Assembly (NCBI GenBank): GCA_016808115.1
Contig: JAEQBH010003878.1
Coordinates: forward strand, 496,001 to 560,000
Direction: 5' to 3'
DNA: 64,000 bases
DNA from: Tetrastigma voinierianum
Lineage: Eukaryota; Streptophyta; Magnoliopsida; Vitales; Vitaceae
The notes beneath the pieces are model-generated. The model did no database searches. It was given only the letters and a program-made list of their open reading frames with translations, and was not told the origin of the DNA. The translations under genes and the position numbers were made by a program. Shown in pieces: positions 10,441 to 21,835 of this stretch (position 1 is its first letter; each line of letters begins with the position of its first letter).

Positions 10441-11362
10441 CTTTATGCTTCAATAGTGGGTTTGCTATCATCCTCTAACATGATGCGATGCATACACATC
10501 AAGGTCAAATGTGCCTGATGTCCGCTAAAGACCGTCTCCAATTGCTCCTCAGGCTCACGTAGTACCTCAACAATCTTGCTTCTGTTTGAGAAATAAATGG
10601 TAGATAACAGACATAGGGAAGAGGCACCAAGATATATATCTTTAGGGTGGGTTGGGAGTGGCTTCTTCTCTAGAATTAGAGGTTGCTCAATAGAGGGAAT
10701 GAGACGGATCGGGCTAGCTCCCAAATCTTTAAAGTATTTCCTTCTAGTTGGTCCGAAGGAATCCATCCACAACAAATAATTCCTTACTTCCTCATCTTCC
10801 ATTGCATCCAAGTTTTCATGTACCATGCTAGTCTCCAAGGGATCGGTTAAGCAAACTTGGCTAGACACTATAGCCTCCATGACATCAACACTAAAGCAAC
10901 TATCATTTTCATGTGGATGTTTGATGGCATTGAAGACATTGAAGGTTACTTCTTCTTCTTGCACTCTTAGTCTCAATTCACCTTTTTGCACATCAATTAA
11001 AGCTCTACCCTTGGCTAAGAACGGTCTTCCAAGGATAATGGGGAATTCTTTATCTTCTTCCATGTCTAGAATGATAAAGTCGACCGGGAAGATAAATTTA
11101 TCCACTTTTACCAAGACATCTTCTATCATACCACACGGATGAGTGAGAGATCTATCTTCTAATTGCAAAGTTACTACGTTGGACTTGCCCCCCAAAATTT
11201 AGCTTTTTGAAAATAGAGAGCGGCATGAGATTTATACTTGCACCCAAGTCGCAAAGAGCTCTCTCAAAGATAAAGTTCCCTATAGCACAAGGAATGGTGA
11301 AGCTACCTGAATCTTTAAGCTTATGGGGCAACTTTGTTTACAATATAGCGCTACACCCTTCC
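10441..11362 (-). pseudogene. Athila protease region, split by nested insertion
   Basis: The minus strand encodes the aspartic protease. The active site LCDLGASINLMP is at about 11257-11222 (DLGA at 11250-11240), followed in the ORF 11195-10443 by VTLQLEDRSLTHPCGMIEDV and IILGRPFLAKGRALIDVQKG. These are the flap and the second half of a retropepsin leading into the RT linker. Frame changes near 11195. The upstream half of the Gag-protease junction is at 38783-38975, on the far side of the 27.4 kb chromovirus. Confidence 0.85.
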
Positions 11363-13074
11363 TGTGACACCCCAAAATATGGGGGTCCATTGATTACCCA
11401 TCAACCTGCGAAATGTCTGTGGATATTATGTAACTTGATACCACACCATTGTGTTCCATTTACCAAGATCCATAATTTAACAAAATCGGACAAAGTCTCC
11501 TTTTTACGGGAAGCTCTATCCAAAACTCAACCTGTACAATATACAATAACATGACCCATCCGAGGCCCAATATAACACAATGACCGTACCGGGTCCATTT
11601 ATGAGTAAAAATTGACCACACCGGGTCCATTTATCCACATTCATATAAAAACATGCACGACTATATTAAAAACAATCTATATCAGTTCAATTACAACTCT
11701 TTTACATAAAAGTACATGTCAAAACTAGTTTGCTCCAAAAGTTTTACAAAAAGAGTTGTAAAAGCCACAAGTCGACTTTCTTCACCCTTAAGGCCCTAAA
11801 TGAGAGCTGTCCACTGGCGTACATCCCACACCTAAAATGTTTTCTTGTATAAGGAGAGCCATGCCCAGTAGAGTAATTCCTATAAAGGCTACTCCCTACC
11901 TAAGTTTACAAGCAATGTTCACATTCGAGAATTCATATTCACATCAATATTCTAAGTAAGAATATGCAAATTCTAGGTTGGAATTCTACATGTCATGCTA
12001 TGAAATGGGATGAAACTCACTCGTGCACCATACCCCGAGTCTTTGCCAACTACTACCACACAATGCAATGTCAATGTGTAATAAACTCCGTCATAATGAA
12101 TTACATCCAATGATCCCTTTGAAATAAAAGTCATGTGTTTATAAATCAAAACTTGTTGGATGTTATACCACGAATGATCACTTCATAAACAAAACCATGT
12201 GTCTTTCTAGGTAGCGGAATTTAGAATCACACCGCCGGCTCCGCAAGTCTATCTACACTTTTTGGACTTTCACCGTCGGAGTGTAGGAACCAGTAACCGG
12301 GTCTCTCACCCGAGGGAGTGTCTAGCCCTTCTTTCTATACCCAACACAAGTTTTCCATGTCATGCGATCATGTGATTATGTTGAACTTGGTCAAACGGTA
12401 CCGAGTCACTTATCAATTACCAAATGTGGTGCTTAATTTCAACCATGCACTTACACCCATGAAATGCAATGTCCCCGTGCATATGCAATGTAATGTACCA
12501 TTGCATGTCAATGTCATGTCTCATATGTAGTGAATGTCACATGGACAACTTAAATCACACATTTCATCAAGTATCATGGAAAATCATATTATATGAATAG
12601 GATCTCCAAATAAAAACTCCTCCCAATGTCAATATATTAATACACATATATTGACATTTTATCTAGCAACCACAACCAAGCATGTTATTACATAATTAAG
12701 CAATAACACCCTTAATCCTCAAGGCCAAATGTAGCACATGATATGCCCACAAAACAACCTATATAAAAGTCCAAAAATAAGCCATATAACGGCCCCGAAA
12801 CAAGCCATAAAAATAGTCCACAACTTCAACCTAAACAGTCCCTAAAAACAGTCCATAATTTTAACCCCAAACAGTCCCTAAACAACCCATTAAACAGGCC
12901 ACAAACAACCTTCCTAAATAGGCCATAAATAGTCTCAAATCATGCCTCAAAACAGGCCACAAACTAGGCAAAAAAATTGGCCATAAAATCATCCAAAAAT
13001 AGTCCCATATCAGCCCCTAAACAACTCCTAAACAGTCCCTAAAACAACCACATAACAACCCCTAAAATTAACCC

Positions 13075-13410
13075 CTAAAAGGTAGAAATAAAACTAAACA
13101 TACCCTTAAATCACCCTAAATGGTAGAAATAAAGCCAAACAACACCTTAAATCAACCCTAAAGGTAGAAATAAACCAAACAGCCCCTTAAATCAGCCCCA
13201 AAGGTAGAAACCAAATAGCCCCTTAAATCTGCCCAAAGGGTAGAAATAAAGCCAGACAACCCCTTAAATCAGCCCTAAAAGTATGAATAAACTAAACAGC
13301 CCCTTAAATCCGCCCAAATGGTAGAAATAAAGCCAAATAACCCCAAATGTAGAAATAAACCAAACAACCCTTAAATCAGCCCAAATGGTAGAAATAAACC
13401 AAAGTATGAA
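13075..13410. repeat. Minisatellite of about 40 bp inside LTR
   Basis: Around nine imperfect units built on GGTAGAAATAAACCAAACA followed by CCCCTTAAATCAGCCC. The other LTR has the matching array at 32930-33300, so the array existed in the LTR when the element inserted. Just upstream (12780-13075) are looser CAGTCCCTAAA / CAGGCCACAAA units. Confidence 0.9.
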
Positions 13411-13874
13411 GAACCCCTCCTCTTGGTGTGACACCCCAACCTAGCACCTCTGTGTTAGGAAAGGATGTCACGAAACTATAGACTTTAAACTTGATTAACT
13501 GAGCAGTTTTAACATATTCCTTAAAATATAATCATATAATTTAACATATATTACAAAATCATACTATCATACCCTACTATTTGAGGTGATCAAAATATCA
13601 CTTACACGTTATTTACAAATCCTTTTCGTTGTACCCAAAAGTTTATATACAACATATTGCTCAAAGTAACACGTTAAATAGAAACACTGCAGGTGAGCAC
13701 CTATCGCTGAGATGGCCCTTGATGTTGATGTGGAATGTCCTGTTCTCTAGCCGCCTCCTCAGTACCTACACGGATAAACACCTGTGCTAAGCAAAAAGCT
13801 AAGTGAGGATCCTTACGCATGGATGGTCACTAACCATGATCATCACATTATAATATGTCTAAAGTAACTTTCTA

Positions 13875-13983
<109 letters not shown>

Positions 13984-14458
13984 CATATAAATTGTAAGTT
14001 ATACATCTATGAACTTACCATACTAAATAATTACCCATTATGCACTTCATGTGCTATGCTAATTTCCTATGCTTTATCTATCGAATTCCATATCATTTTA
14101 GTCATAGTATTAATGACTAGTCATGTATTTTATATTTTCATTATATTTTACAAATTACTTCCTATGTTTATGATTCATGTTTCATTGATCAATATCACTT
14201 TATCTATTTTTACATGTTTTATGTCTGCATATTCCAAAGAAGTGGATACGGGGAAAGAACTGTACCCAAGGGTACTATCACTGTACGAGACAGTGATCTC
14301 TATCTGTGCTTTACTGTATGACCCAAACAAGGTCGTTGTAATGACCCAAACGGAGTCCATGTCATCAACCCAAACAGAGCCAACTATATCAGTATGTTGC
14401 AGTAATTGTATCCCTAATAGGCATGCCCATCTATCCATCTACCTGGTAATAAGCAGGT

Positions 14459-16368
14459 TGTAACACCTTGAATTAGTCCCTAGTAGTTTTATGGCAATTT
14501 TGTAGTATAAGAAAAGTAAAATTTGTATTTTTGGAAACTGAAGTACTAAGGGTAAATTGGTAATTTGTAAAATGAGGACTTAAAGGTCATAAAACAAGAA
14601 GAGTATATGGAAAGAAGGAGAAATTTATGATAAGCTCACTCTGCAAATAGATGAGAGTTGGAGGACTTCAACAGAAAAATAGAAGTAAGCTGTAATTAGA
14701 CAAGACCAAACACGGTCTTAGAATTTTTTCATTTTCGCTCAAGGCCATGCCTCCTATGGAGAAGGGTAAGAGAGAAGAGAAGAAGATAAGAAGAAGAAAG
14801 GAAGAAAATGAAGCTAGTTAAAGTGTTCAAGATCAAGGTATGGAAACTATATGTGTATGGATTACTAGTATGGAACCTATATGTATGGAAATCCCTCTTT
14901 GTTTAAGTTGTGTAGGAAAAAATCCTATTGTTTAAATGTTGCTGTTGGTATAAGATGAGTTTATGGTTTATTTTGAGTTTTGCTGAGTTAGTTTTGGTTT
15001 GAAGGAAATTTTTTTCGGTGAAAATGGCCAAATGCAACCATTCTAATTCAGCAGCACCTGCGCCTAGGCTTAGGAGTGCATGCTAAGGCGTATTTGATAT
15101 TGAGTTTTCAATTTTCTGATCAGCCCTGACTGCAAGTTCAGCTGGCATTCATGACAAGTATAGTTCTGATTTGTCATTCTTGATTAATTACAGATTAGTT
15201 CTTTCACATTTGGAACAAATACTGGAATATTTGGGCGTAAAATTATAGTTAATTGAGGTCTAACAAGTGAATGAAGGTTTAGTACCAAATGCAAAAGTTA
15301 TATAGAAAAATGCTTTGTACCTTCTGCGTTGAAGTGATGACTTCTCAGCCGATCTTGTCGTTGGACAAACATTGTTTCTTGCCCCTCATTTGCTAATGCC
15401 TTAAGAACAATATAACAAGCTCAATAATAGATATAATTGTATTCTGTAGCCAGAAATTGGATGATGAATGAATAGGCCGTCTGATTCGATCTTGCTTGAC
15501 ACTCCTGCATTGTCTTTGCGACACCTATTACGTGGGTAAGGCACGTTTTGTTCAGTCGTGAATGACACTCACCTTGCTAGTCTTCACGTCGCCCACATTA
15601 CGTCAGAGCGCGTCTGTTTTAGTGTGGCTGACACTCTGCACATTGTGCTGACACACTCGGTATGTGGGCGAGGCCGTCTTTAATTGATCATTATACCATA
15701 CCTTGAGTACCTATTATCTTTACGTCTCTCATTTATTTCTCTTTGGTCTATCTGACAAACATTTATATGATAGAATCTGAATAATGAACAGAAGAAAAGC
15801 ATAAAAATCAAATTATAATTCATATGTGCCTCTGGGTACCTTCTAAACAGATCTTCTTGACTCTCTTGGGAGATATAAATTAATTATAAAGTGTCAACCT
15901 GTAACTCTGTTATGAGAATTCATAATAAACTTTGACATATCATTTATGTGTTATATGTATCCTGTAAATGTGAACGTAGTGAGTCGTATCACATTATCTG
16001 TTTCCCACTAAGTTATAAGCTTAGCGGTGTTTCATCGTGTAGGTCTTGCGAAGGACATCGGACATTTTCGCATCCACGAGGCGACCTGGCAATGAGAGTC
16101 CACGATGTAGGTTTTGATTACATTTTTGTAATGTAAAATGTAAAGAGTTTTGTAATAGTGGAGTTTGTACCTGTGATATATGAAGACTGAGGCATGTGTA
16201 TAATATACGGGACATTTTAAACACCACTACGGTGGTAGTTTTTTACAAGTTATATTATGATATATAGATTTGTTTTGTAATAGGCCCACCCAGTGTCCAG
16301 TCAGGTAAAGGAGTCACAGTCGTCGCGCCCCCTCTTTCGCCCAGTGAGGTAGAGGAGCGTGGCGTTCA
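14459..16368 (+). repeat. 5' LTR of inner chromovirus
   Basis: It starts TGTAACACCTTGAATTAG and ends GTGGCGTTCA, one base before the PBS. It matches 21836-23788 strongly from TAGTTTTATGGCAATTTTG onward (14482 and 21858). It contains a GC-rich variable stretch near 15050-15100 and a block of degenerate tandem units at about 15470-15690 (ACACTCCTGCATTG, ACGTGGGTAAGGCACG). Confidence 0.88.
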
Positions 16369-16369
16369 T

Positions 16370-16386
16370 TGGTATAAGAGCTTAGG
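16370..16386 (+). other. Primer binding site, initiator-Met tRNA type
   Basis: Reads TGGTATAAGAGCTTAGG, one base after the 5' LTR. It differs from the usual TGGTATCAGAGC at a single position. Confidence 0.9.
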
Positions 16387-16659
16387 TTTAAGCGTTTTTG
16401 GAAAACTTATTAGGTTAAAAATGCACCTACATAATATTATATGCTTCAGACCTTTGGATGTCTTAACTCTGTATGCAAGATTAATTAATCCCGGAGTGGA
16501 GAAGCATTAAAAGTGTCAATCATGGATCTTGAGTTCATCGTCTCACAATGCAGTCTAACTCATTAGAAGTGAACATGCTTCAACTGAAGCGTTGTTAAAA
16601 TTTCTCGAGGACATGGCAAAGGTCAACAGATCAACTCACAGCCCCTCTCGAAGCTCACG

Positions 16660-17530
16660 ATTGATTTTGTAGAAGCATGGGTAGAAGAATTCCATGGTAC
16701 AAGTTTAGAAGAGTTTGATAAAGCCGAGTTTTGGCTTGAGAAATTACAAAGAGCTCTGGACGAAGTCAAATGTCCACCTGAACAAATGGATAAATGTGCA
16801 GTCTCACTGCTACAAGGTGCACCTTATGATTGGTTGAAGTTAGTTCTAAGAAATCCATTGCTTCTAGACCCAACTTCATGGGACTTCTTTGTCCAAGAGT
16901 TTAAGAAAAAGTATGTCACGGATGACTATAAAGAGACCAAGTGGAAGCAATTTCTGAATATGAAACAAGGAATCGGCGGTGGCGAATTGCTGAAAAAGGA
17001 GTTTGGCAGCCTTAGTAAGTATACACAGAATTAGTCCTTGTAAGAACTTTCCGATGTAAAGCGATTTGAGGATGTTCAATGCAGATCCCGTAAGAGGTAC
17101 CCTCACGGCTGTATTGACGTTGTTCGCAACGGTAAATTTTTATCAGTAGTGTAGGTAGCGTGAAATGGGGGGTAGAAATGAAGAGTCAGGAAAGAAAGTC
17201 AGAAAGAAAGTTCTCAAGAGGTAGCTCCTCCTCCGGTAAAAGAGCTAGAGATTCTCAAGTTGAATCGGTACAGGGTTCAGCTACAAGAGGTAGGAAACAA
17301 GGTCTTACTATGAAACAGGGTTTTGGTAGAGGTATTTCAACCGGATAAGAGGAAAGACCTGAATGTCTGCATTGCCATAAACGTCATCTTGGTATTTACA
17401 GGGGTAACTAAAAGTTGTTTCCGATGTGGAAGCACAAACCACCTTATAGTGAATTGTCTGCGAGGATTTGGGAGTTCCATAAATCTCGAGGAAATTAACC
17501 CGAGGGATCAGTATCTCATCGACTCGTGAT
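16660..17530 (+). pseudogene. Inner chromovirus gag
   Basis: Capsid-like sequence from about 16670: FHGTSLEEFDKAEFWLEKLQ, then CAVSLLQGAPYDWLKLVLRN and WDFFVQEFKKKYV. A later frame encodes a CCHC zinc knuckle, CFRCGSTNHLIVNC, at 17416-17457. In life this would form the virus-like particle and bind genomic RNA. The ORF is broken at a stop near 17032 and by frame changes near 17160 and 17340. The serine/arginine-rich stretch 17160-17345 matches the basic linker usually found before the knuckle. Confidence 0.8.
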
Positions 17531-18187
17531 AGAGGTAGAGGGCAAGGTAGTTCAGGGTAGCAAGGAAGAAGTATTACTTCAAAAACAGTAAATCGCCCTA
17601 CTATTCTGGAGTCCGGCCAGAGCTTGTCTTCTATGAGGCTCGCGAATCGAGTGCACCGGGGTTGTGTGGGTAATTTCTCTCTTTATGACAATGAAATGCA
17701 TGCTTTGGTAGATCCATGTTCTACACATTCTTATATATGCATTGAACAATTGAGTGATAAATTGCCATCAGTATAACCTTGAGCATATGACATGCTTGTT
17801 ACTAGTCCTCTAAGGCATAGTGTTGGAGTCAACCGATTGTATAAGGACTGTCCCCTAATGGTCCATGATAGGGAATTTTCGGTTGATCTGATTACTTTGC
17901 CTTTTCATGAGTTTGATTTGATTTTGGGCATGGATTGGTTATCCAAACATCGGGCTATAGTTGATTGTGATAAGAAAGTATCTGTAAATGTCTGACACGT
18001 AATGGCATGCAAAGTGTCAGGCACGGACTAATTTCAAATGTAATCTCCACTATGCAAGCCCGACGTTTTCTTAGAAATTGTTGTGAAGCCTTTTTGGCTT
18101 TGGTACTTGACTCCAAGAGAAGACAGGTAAATCTATAAAATATTCCGATGATAAAAGAATTCCTAACGTGTTTCCTAAGGACCAGGT
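17531..18187 (+). pseudogene. Inner chromovirus protease
   Basis: The active-site region is at about 17700-17735, where ALVDPCSTHSYI replaces the usual D-S-G-A-T-H-S-F-I, so the Asp is kept but the Ser-Gly that follows is lost. The second conserved half, FDLILGMDWLSKHRAIVDC, is at about 17915-17975. There is a stop before 17780 and again after 17993. It would have cleaved the Gag-Pol polyprotein. Confidence 0.8.
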
Positions 18188-18770
18188 TTGCCACCCGAAA
18201 AAGAAATAGATTTGTCTATTGAAATTGTACAAGGGATGACTCCTATTTCTAAGGCACCCTATTGTATGGCCCCAACTGAATTAAAAGAGTTGAAGACTCA
18301 ACTTCAGGAACTATATTGGCAAATAAATAAGGTAACAATAAACAATAAATATCTGATATCCGTTGTCGAGAATAGAAGATCTTTTTTATCAGTTGAAAGA
18401 GCAAGTGTCTTTTATAAGATAGACTTGCGATCGGGGTATTATCAACTTCAAGTGAAAGATGTTGATGTCCCGAAACAACCTTCAGAACTAGATATGGTCA
18501 TTATGAGTTTTTAGTAATGCCATTTGGGTTGACTAATGCACCAGCCGCATTCATGGACTTGATGAATAGGATTTTCCACCCTTATTTGGACCAATTTGTA
18601 GTGGTATTCATTGATGACATCTTATTATAAGGATGCCTGAAACATGAACAACATTTAGCGAGGATAGTGTTGCGGATCTGAGAGAGAAAAATTTGTTTGC
18701 TAAGTTAAGTAAATGTTATTTTGGCTTGGAAGTGTCATTCCTAGGCCTGTTGTATCATGGTGTGTGTGAG
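18188..18770 (+). pseudogene. Inner chromovirus RT, N-terminal half
   Basis: ELKELKTQLQELYW, then DLRSGYYQLQVKDVDVPK (18421 onward), MPFGLTNAPAAFMDLMNRIF and FVVVFIDDILL at about 18595-18627. The catalytic IDD box is intact, but a TAA follows it directly (18628 region) and a frame change separates it from the previous motif. RT sequence stops where the GC-rich insert begins, near 18770. Confidence 0.85.
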
Positions 18771-19660
18771 GTCCCACCCGGGACAGCCTACCCGCGAGTG
18801 GAGCCATCGTCACCCTCCGGGTCCTTAGATAGTTCCTCTCACTCACTAGGATATCCCCTGCTCTGAGTTCCTTCGCCTGCAGAGTTGAACCCAGTCACAG
18901 AGCTTAAAGGTCTTGGGAAGCATCCTTACTTCCTGTGAGCTAGTCTTCGATTGGTAGCAAATTCCTGATGACGGTCAAAATGCGGCGAAAAGCGGCCAGT
19001 CAGTAGTGAAACCTCTGGGCGGAAAGAACGTAAACTCCCACTGTGAGTAAGCCAGTGAAACCTATGACGCGCCTTTATTGTGGCGACCCCACCCTCGGGT
19101 GCGGGCCCCACCTATTCTGACTTTTGGTGGACCCCCGGCCTCGGCCGACCACCTTATCCCTCGGGGACCTCCTTTCATGGCTCGCTGAACACACAGGACA
19201 CGGGGCTTAAGCACCCCCAGTTCTTCACGTAGTGGGTACCAGGCCCAGGCTAGTATGCTCGGTTGGTACCTGCTAGTGCTGCCCTAGGTCCCGAAATTCG
19301 AAGCGGCTGTGAGGTGAAGACGTGTCGGCGGCGTAGAATCACGAAGTGTGAGTGAACACTGCACCGAGTGATCATCTGCTAAAGCGCCTTTCTTCTTGAC
19401 GACCCACCACCGGTGCGGGCCCCCACCTGTCACGACTTTTGGTGGACCCAGGCCTCGGTAGACCACCTTATCCTCGGGGACCTCCCATTACCATGGCTGC
19501 GCCTCGAGACACGGGACCTAGGGCTTAAGTACCCCGAGTTCTTACATAGTGGGTACAGGCCAGGCTAGTAGCTCGGGTTGGTACCCTGCATGGTACTCGT
19601 CGAGGTTGTAGCTCTGAGGAAATCGGGTCAAAATGGTCGGCGGCAATCCTATAAGTGAAC
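18771..19660. repeat. GC-rich repeat block inserted in RT
   Basis: Composition changes abruptly from AT-rich to GC-rich between RT motif FLGLLYHG and WKPPRNVKKVRSFLG. Inside are two units about 315 bp apart: 19079-19275 and 19396-19588 share GGTGCGGGCCCC, CTTTTGGTGGACCC, TCGGGGACCTCC, GGGCTTAAG and TAGTGGGTACCAGG-like blocks. A partial third unit is suggested by GGTCAAAATG followed by CGGCG near 18974 and again near 19626. No ORF is convincing and I do not recognise the family. Edges are approximate to about 20 bases. Confidence 0.75.
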
Positions 19661-20290
19661 ACACAGTGGATAAATCTGTCAGGATTGACTTCTACGAGAG
19701 ATTGAGCGATTGGGGTGGAAACCGCCTCGAAATGTAAAAAAGGTGAGAAGTTTCTTGGGTTTAGCTAGGTATTACCAACGGTTTGTAAAAGGATTTTCTG
19801 TCATAGCCTCCTCATTTACTAAGTTACTCCAGAAAGGGGTAAATTTTGAATGGGATGACAAGTGTCAGTCAAGTTTTGAACAGTTAAAGAAAATACTAGT
19901 TGAAGCACCAGTGTTAAATCAGCCTACTTCGGGTAGAGAATATGCTTTGTATAATGATGCCTCAAAGATAGGCTTGGGATGTGTATTGATGCAAGATGGA
20001 AAAGTGGTGGCATATGCCTCTAGACAAATGAAACCGCATGAGCAAAATTATCCCACACATGATCTAGAGTTGGCAACGGTTCGCTTTAAAAATATGGCGA
20101 CATTACTTATATGGTGAAAAATGTAGAATCTTTACAGATCATAAAAGTCTTAAGTATTTGTTAACTCAGAAAGAACTGAACTTGAGGCAACATTGGTGGT
20201 TAAAATTGTTCAAGGACTATGATTGCATAATTGATTACCACCTTGGAAAAGCTAATGTGGTGGCTAGATGCTTTAAGTAGAAAAATAATT
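19661..20290 (+). pseudogene. Inner chromovirus RT thumb and RNase H
   Basis: WKPPRNVKKVRSFLGLARYY and RFVKGFS follow the repeat block directly. RNase H follows with YNDASKIGLGCVLMQ, VVAYASRQMKPHEQNYPTHD and LELATV at 19945-20080. After a frame change near 20100 come ITDHKSLKYL-like and LDYDCIIDYH-like sequence to about 20290. The Asp and Glu residues of the RNase H core are visible. It would have degraded the RNA template. Confidence 0.85.
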
Positions 20291-21640
20291 TATGGGTTGT
20301 CCTTGACACACTATGCATGGAAATTTGCATATGATGGAACTTTGTTAGCTCAATTAAGAGTTATGCCTAATTTGAAACATATGATGATTGATGCTTTCGA
20401 TTAAGATGATATCAAGATTACAGAAAGTCATACAATTAGATTTAAAGAATAAGAACAAGACTAACTATTGTATAAATGATGATGGCGGTTTGTATTACGA
20501 AACAGATTATGTCTTGAATGTCTAGGATTTGAAAAAGAAATTGATGTATGAAAGCCACAATACTGTATTCACCATGCATCCGGGAGGTAACAAGATGTAC
20601 CAGGATTTGAAACACTACTATTGGTGGCGAGGGATGAAAAAGGATATAGTACAGTATGTATCCGAATGTCTGACTTGTTAGCAAGTAAAAGATGAACATC
20701 AAGTACCATCCGATTTGTTATATCCCATTCCAATTTCACAATGGAAGTGGGACAACATAACTACGGATTTTGTATCCGCTTTTCCCCTCACCCAAAGAAA
20801 ACATGATTCAGTTTGGGTAATCATAGACAGACTCACAAAGTCTGCTCACTTCTTACCAGTCGACTTATTATTATGGATCGGTTAAAGTTGTATGTGAAAC
20901 GAGGCTAGTTCGTTTGCATGGGATTCCACTTCGATAGTATCCCAACAACGATTGTTTACGTCGAGGTTTTGGAAAAAATTCTGATCAGCCATGGGTACTG
21001 GCTGAATTTTAGTCTGGATTTTCATCCTGAATAGATGAATTTATCTGAAGAGTGATTCAGTGTTGGAATAGTAATAGCGGGATTGTGTGCTAGATTTTCC
21101 TGGAAGTTGGGATAGGTATATTTCCCTTATGGAATTTGCTTATAACAACAGTTATCAGTCAAGGATTTGTATGGCGCTCTATGAAGTCTTATATGGAAGA
21201 AAATGTAGAACTCTTGTATATTGGACATAATTGAACGAGCATAAAGTAATTGGTCCTGACTTAGTGAAAGAGACAGAAGAAAAAGTTTGGATCATTCAGC
21301 AAAGGTTAAATCTGAAGTGATGAAACAAAGAAAAGCATGCGGTCTGAAAGAAAGGACGCAGAGTCTGAGTCGAAAATTGGGTTTTCTTGAAAGTATTGTC
21401 ATGGAGGAAGATACTCCGATTTGGAAAGAAAGGAAAACTAAGTCCAAGGCTTATCGGACCGTATGAGATTTTAGAAAGAATTGGATCAGTAGCGTATTGT
21501 TTGGCCCTCTCGCCGGAGTTAGCCAAATTACATAATGTGTTCCATGTGTCAATGCTTTGAAAATACCGTTCTAATGAATCACACATATTACCAGTACAAG
21601 ATATACAAGTGCAATCAAACTTCACTTTTGATGAAGAGCC
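20291..21640 (+). pseudogene. Inner chromovirus integrase
   Basis: The zinc-binding N-terminus is readable at about 20565-20690: HPGGNKMYQDLKHYYWW, then CLTC with a stop (TAG) in place of the next Gln. The catalytic core begins with WKWDNITTDFVSAFPLTQ and VIIDRLTKSAHFLPV near 20750-20865. Sequence then decays heavily, with YGRKCRT-like and GPYEILERIGSVAYCLALSP (about 21450-21515) marking the C-terminal domain, followed by LHNVFHVSML. Multiple stops make it inactive. Confidence 0.85.
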
Positions 21641-21814
21641 AAAAGCTATTCTAGATCGTGAAGTAAAACAACTACGAAACAAACAAGTCTTTCTGATAAA
21701 GGTGCTTTGGCTACACCACGGTATGGAGGAAGCAACTTGAGAACCAGAATCAACAATGAGGGCACAGTATCCACAATTCTTCGACTCAGATATGAATTCC
21801 CGAGGCAGAGTTAA
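21641..21814 (+). pseudogene. Integrase chromodomain of inner chromovirus
   Basis: PKAILDREVKQLRNKQVFLI leads into KVLWLHHGMEEAT, then a TGA where the conserved Trp of the ATWE motif should be, then PESTMRAQYPQFF. A chromodomain tethers the pre-integration complex to modified histones and identifies the clade. The Trp-to-stop change is one G-to-A substitution, as expected from methylated cytosine decay on the opposite strand. Confidence 0.88.
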
Positions 21815-21821
21815 CTAGAAT

Positions 21822-21834
21822 AGAGAGAGGGAAA
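21822..21834 (+). other. Polypurine tract of inner chromovirus
   Basis: AGAGAGAGGGAAA immediately precedes the 3' LTR start at 21836. Confidence 0.75.
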
Positions 21835-21835
21835 T

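Noticed and set aside
12780..13410. CRISPR-like direct repeats with spacers
   Set aside because: Units are contiguous and imperfect with no unique spacers, inside a plant LTR; the same array is in the sister LTR.
16370..16386. Possible tRNA gene
   Set aside because: Only the 3' tRNA complement is present; it is a primer binding site next to an LTR. The same holds for 31203-31214, 38279-38291 and 43507-43523.
18926..19466. Two minus-strand ORFs in the GC-rich block
   Set aside because: Stop codons are rare there by composition; the two repeat units do not preserve a common frame.
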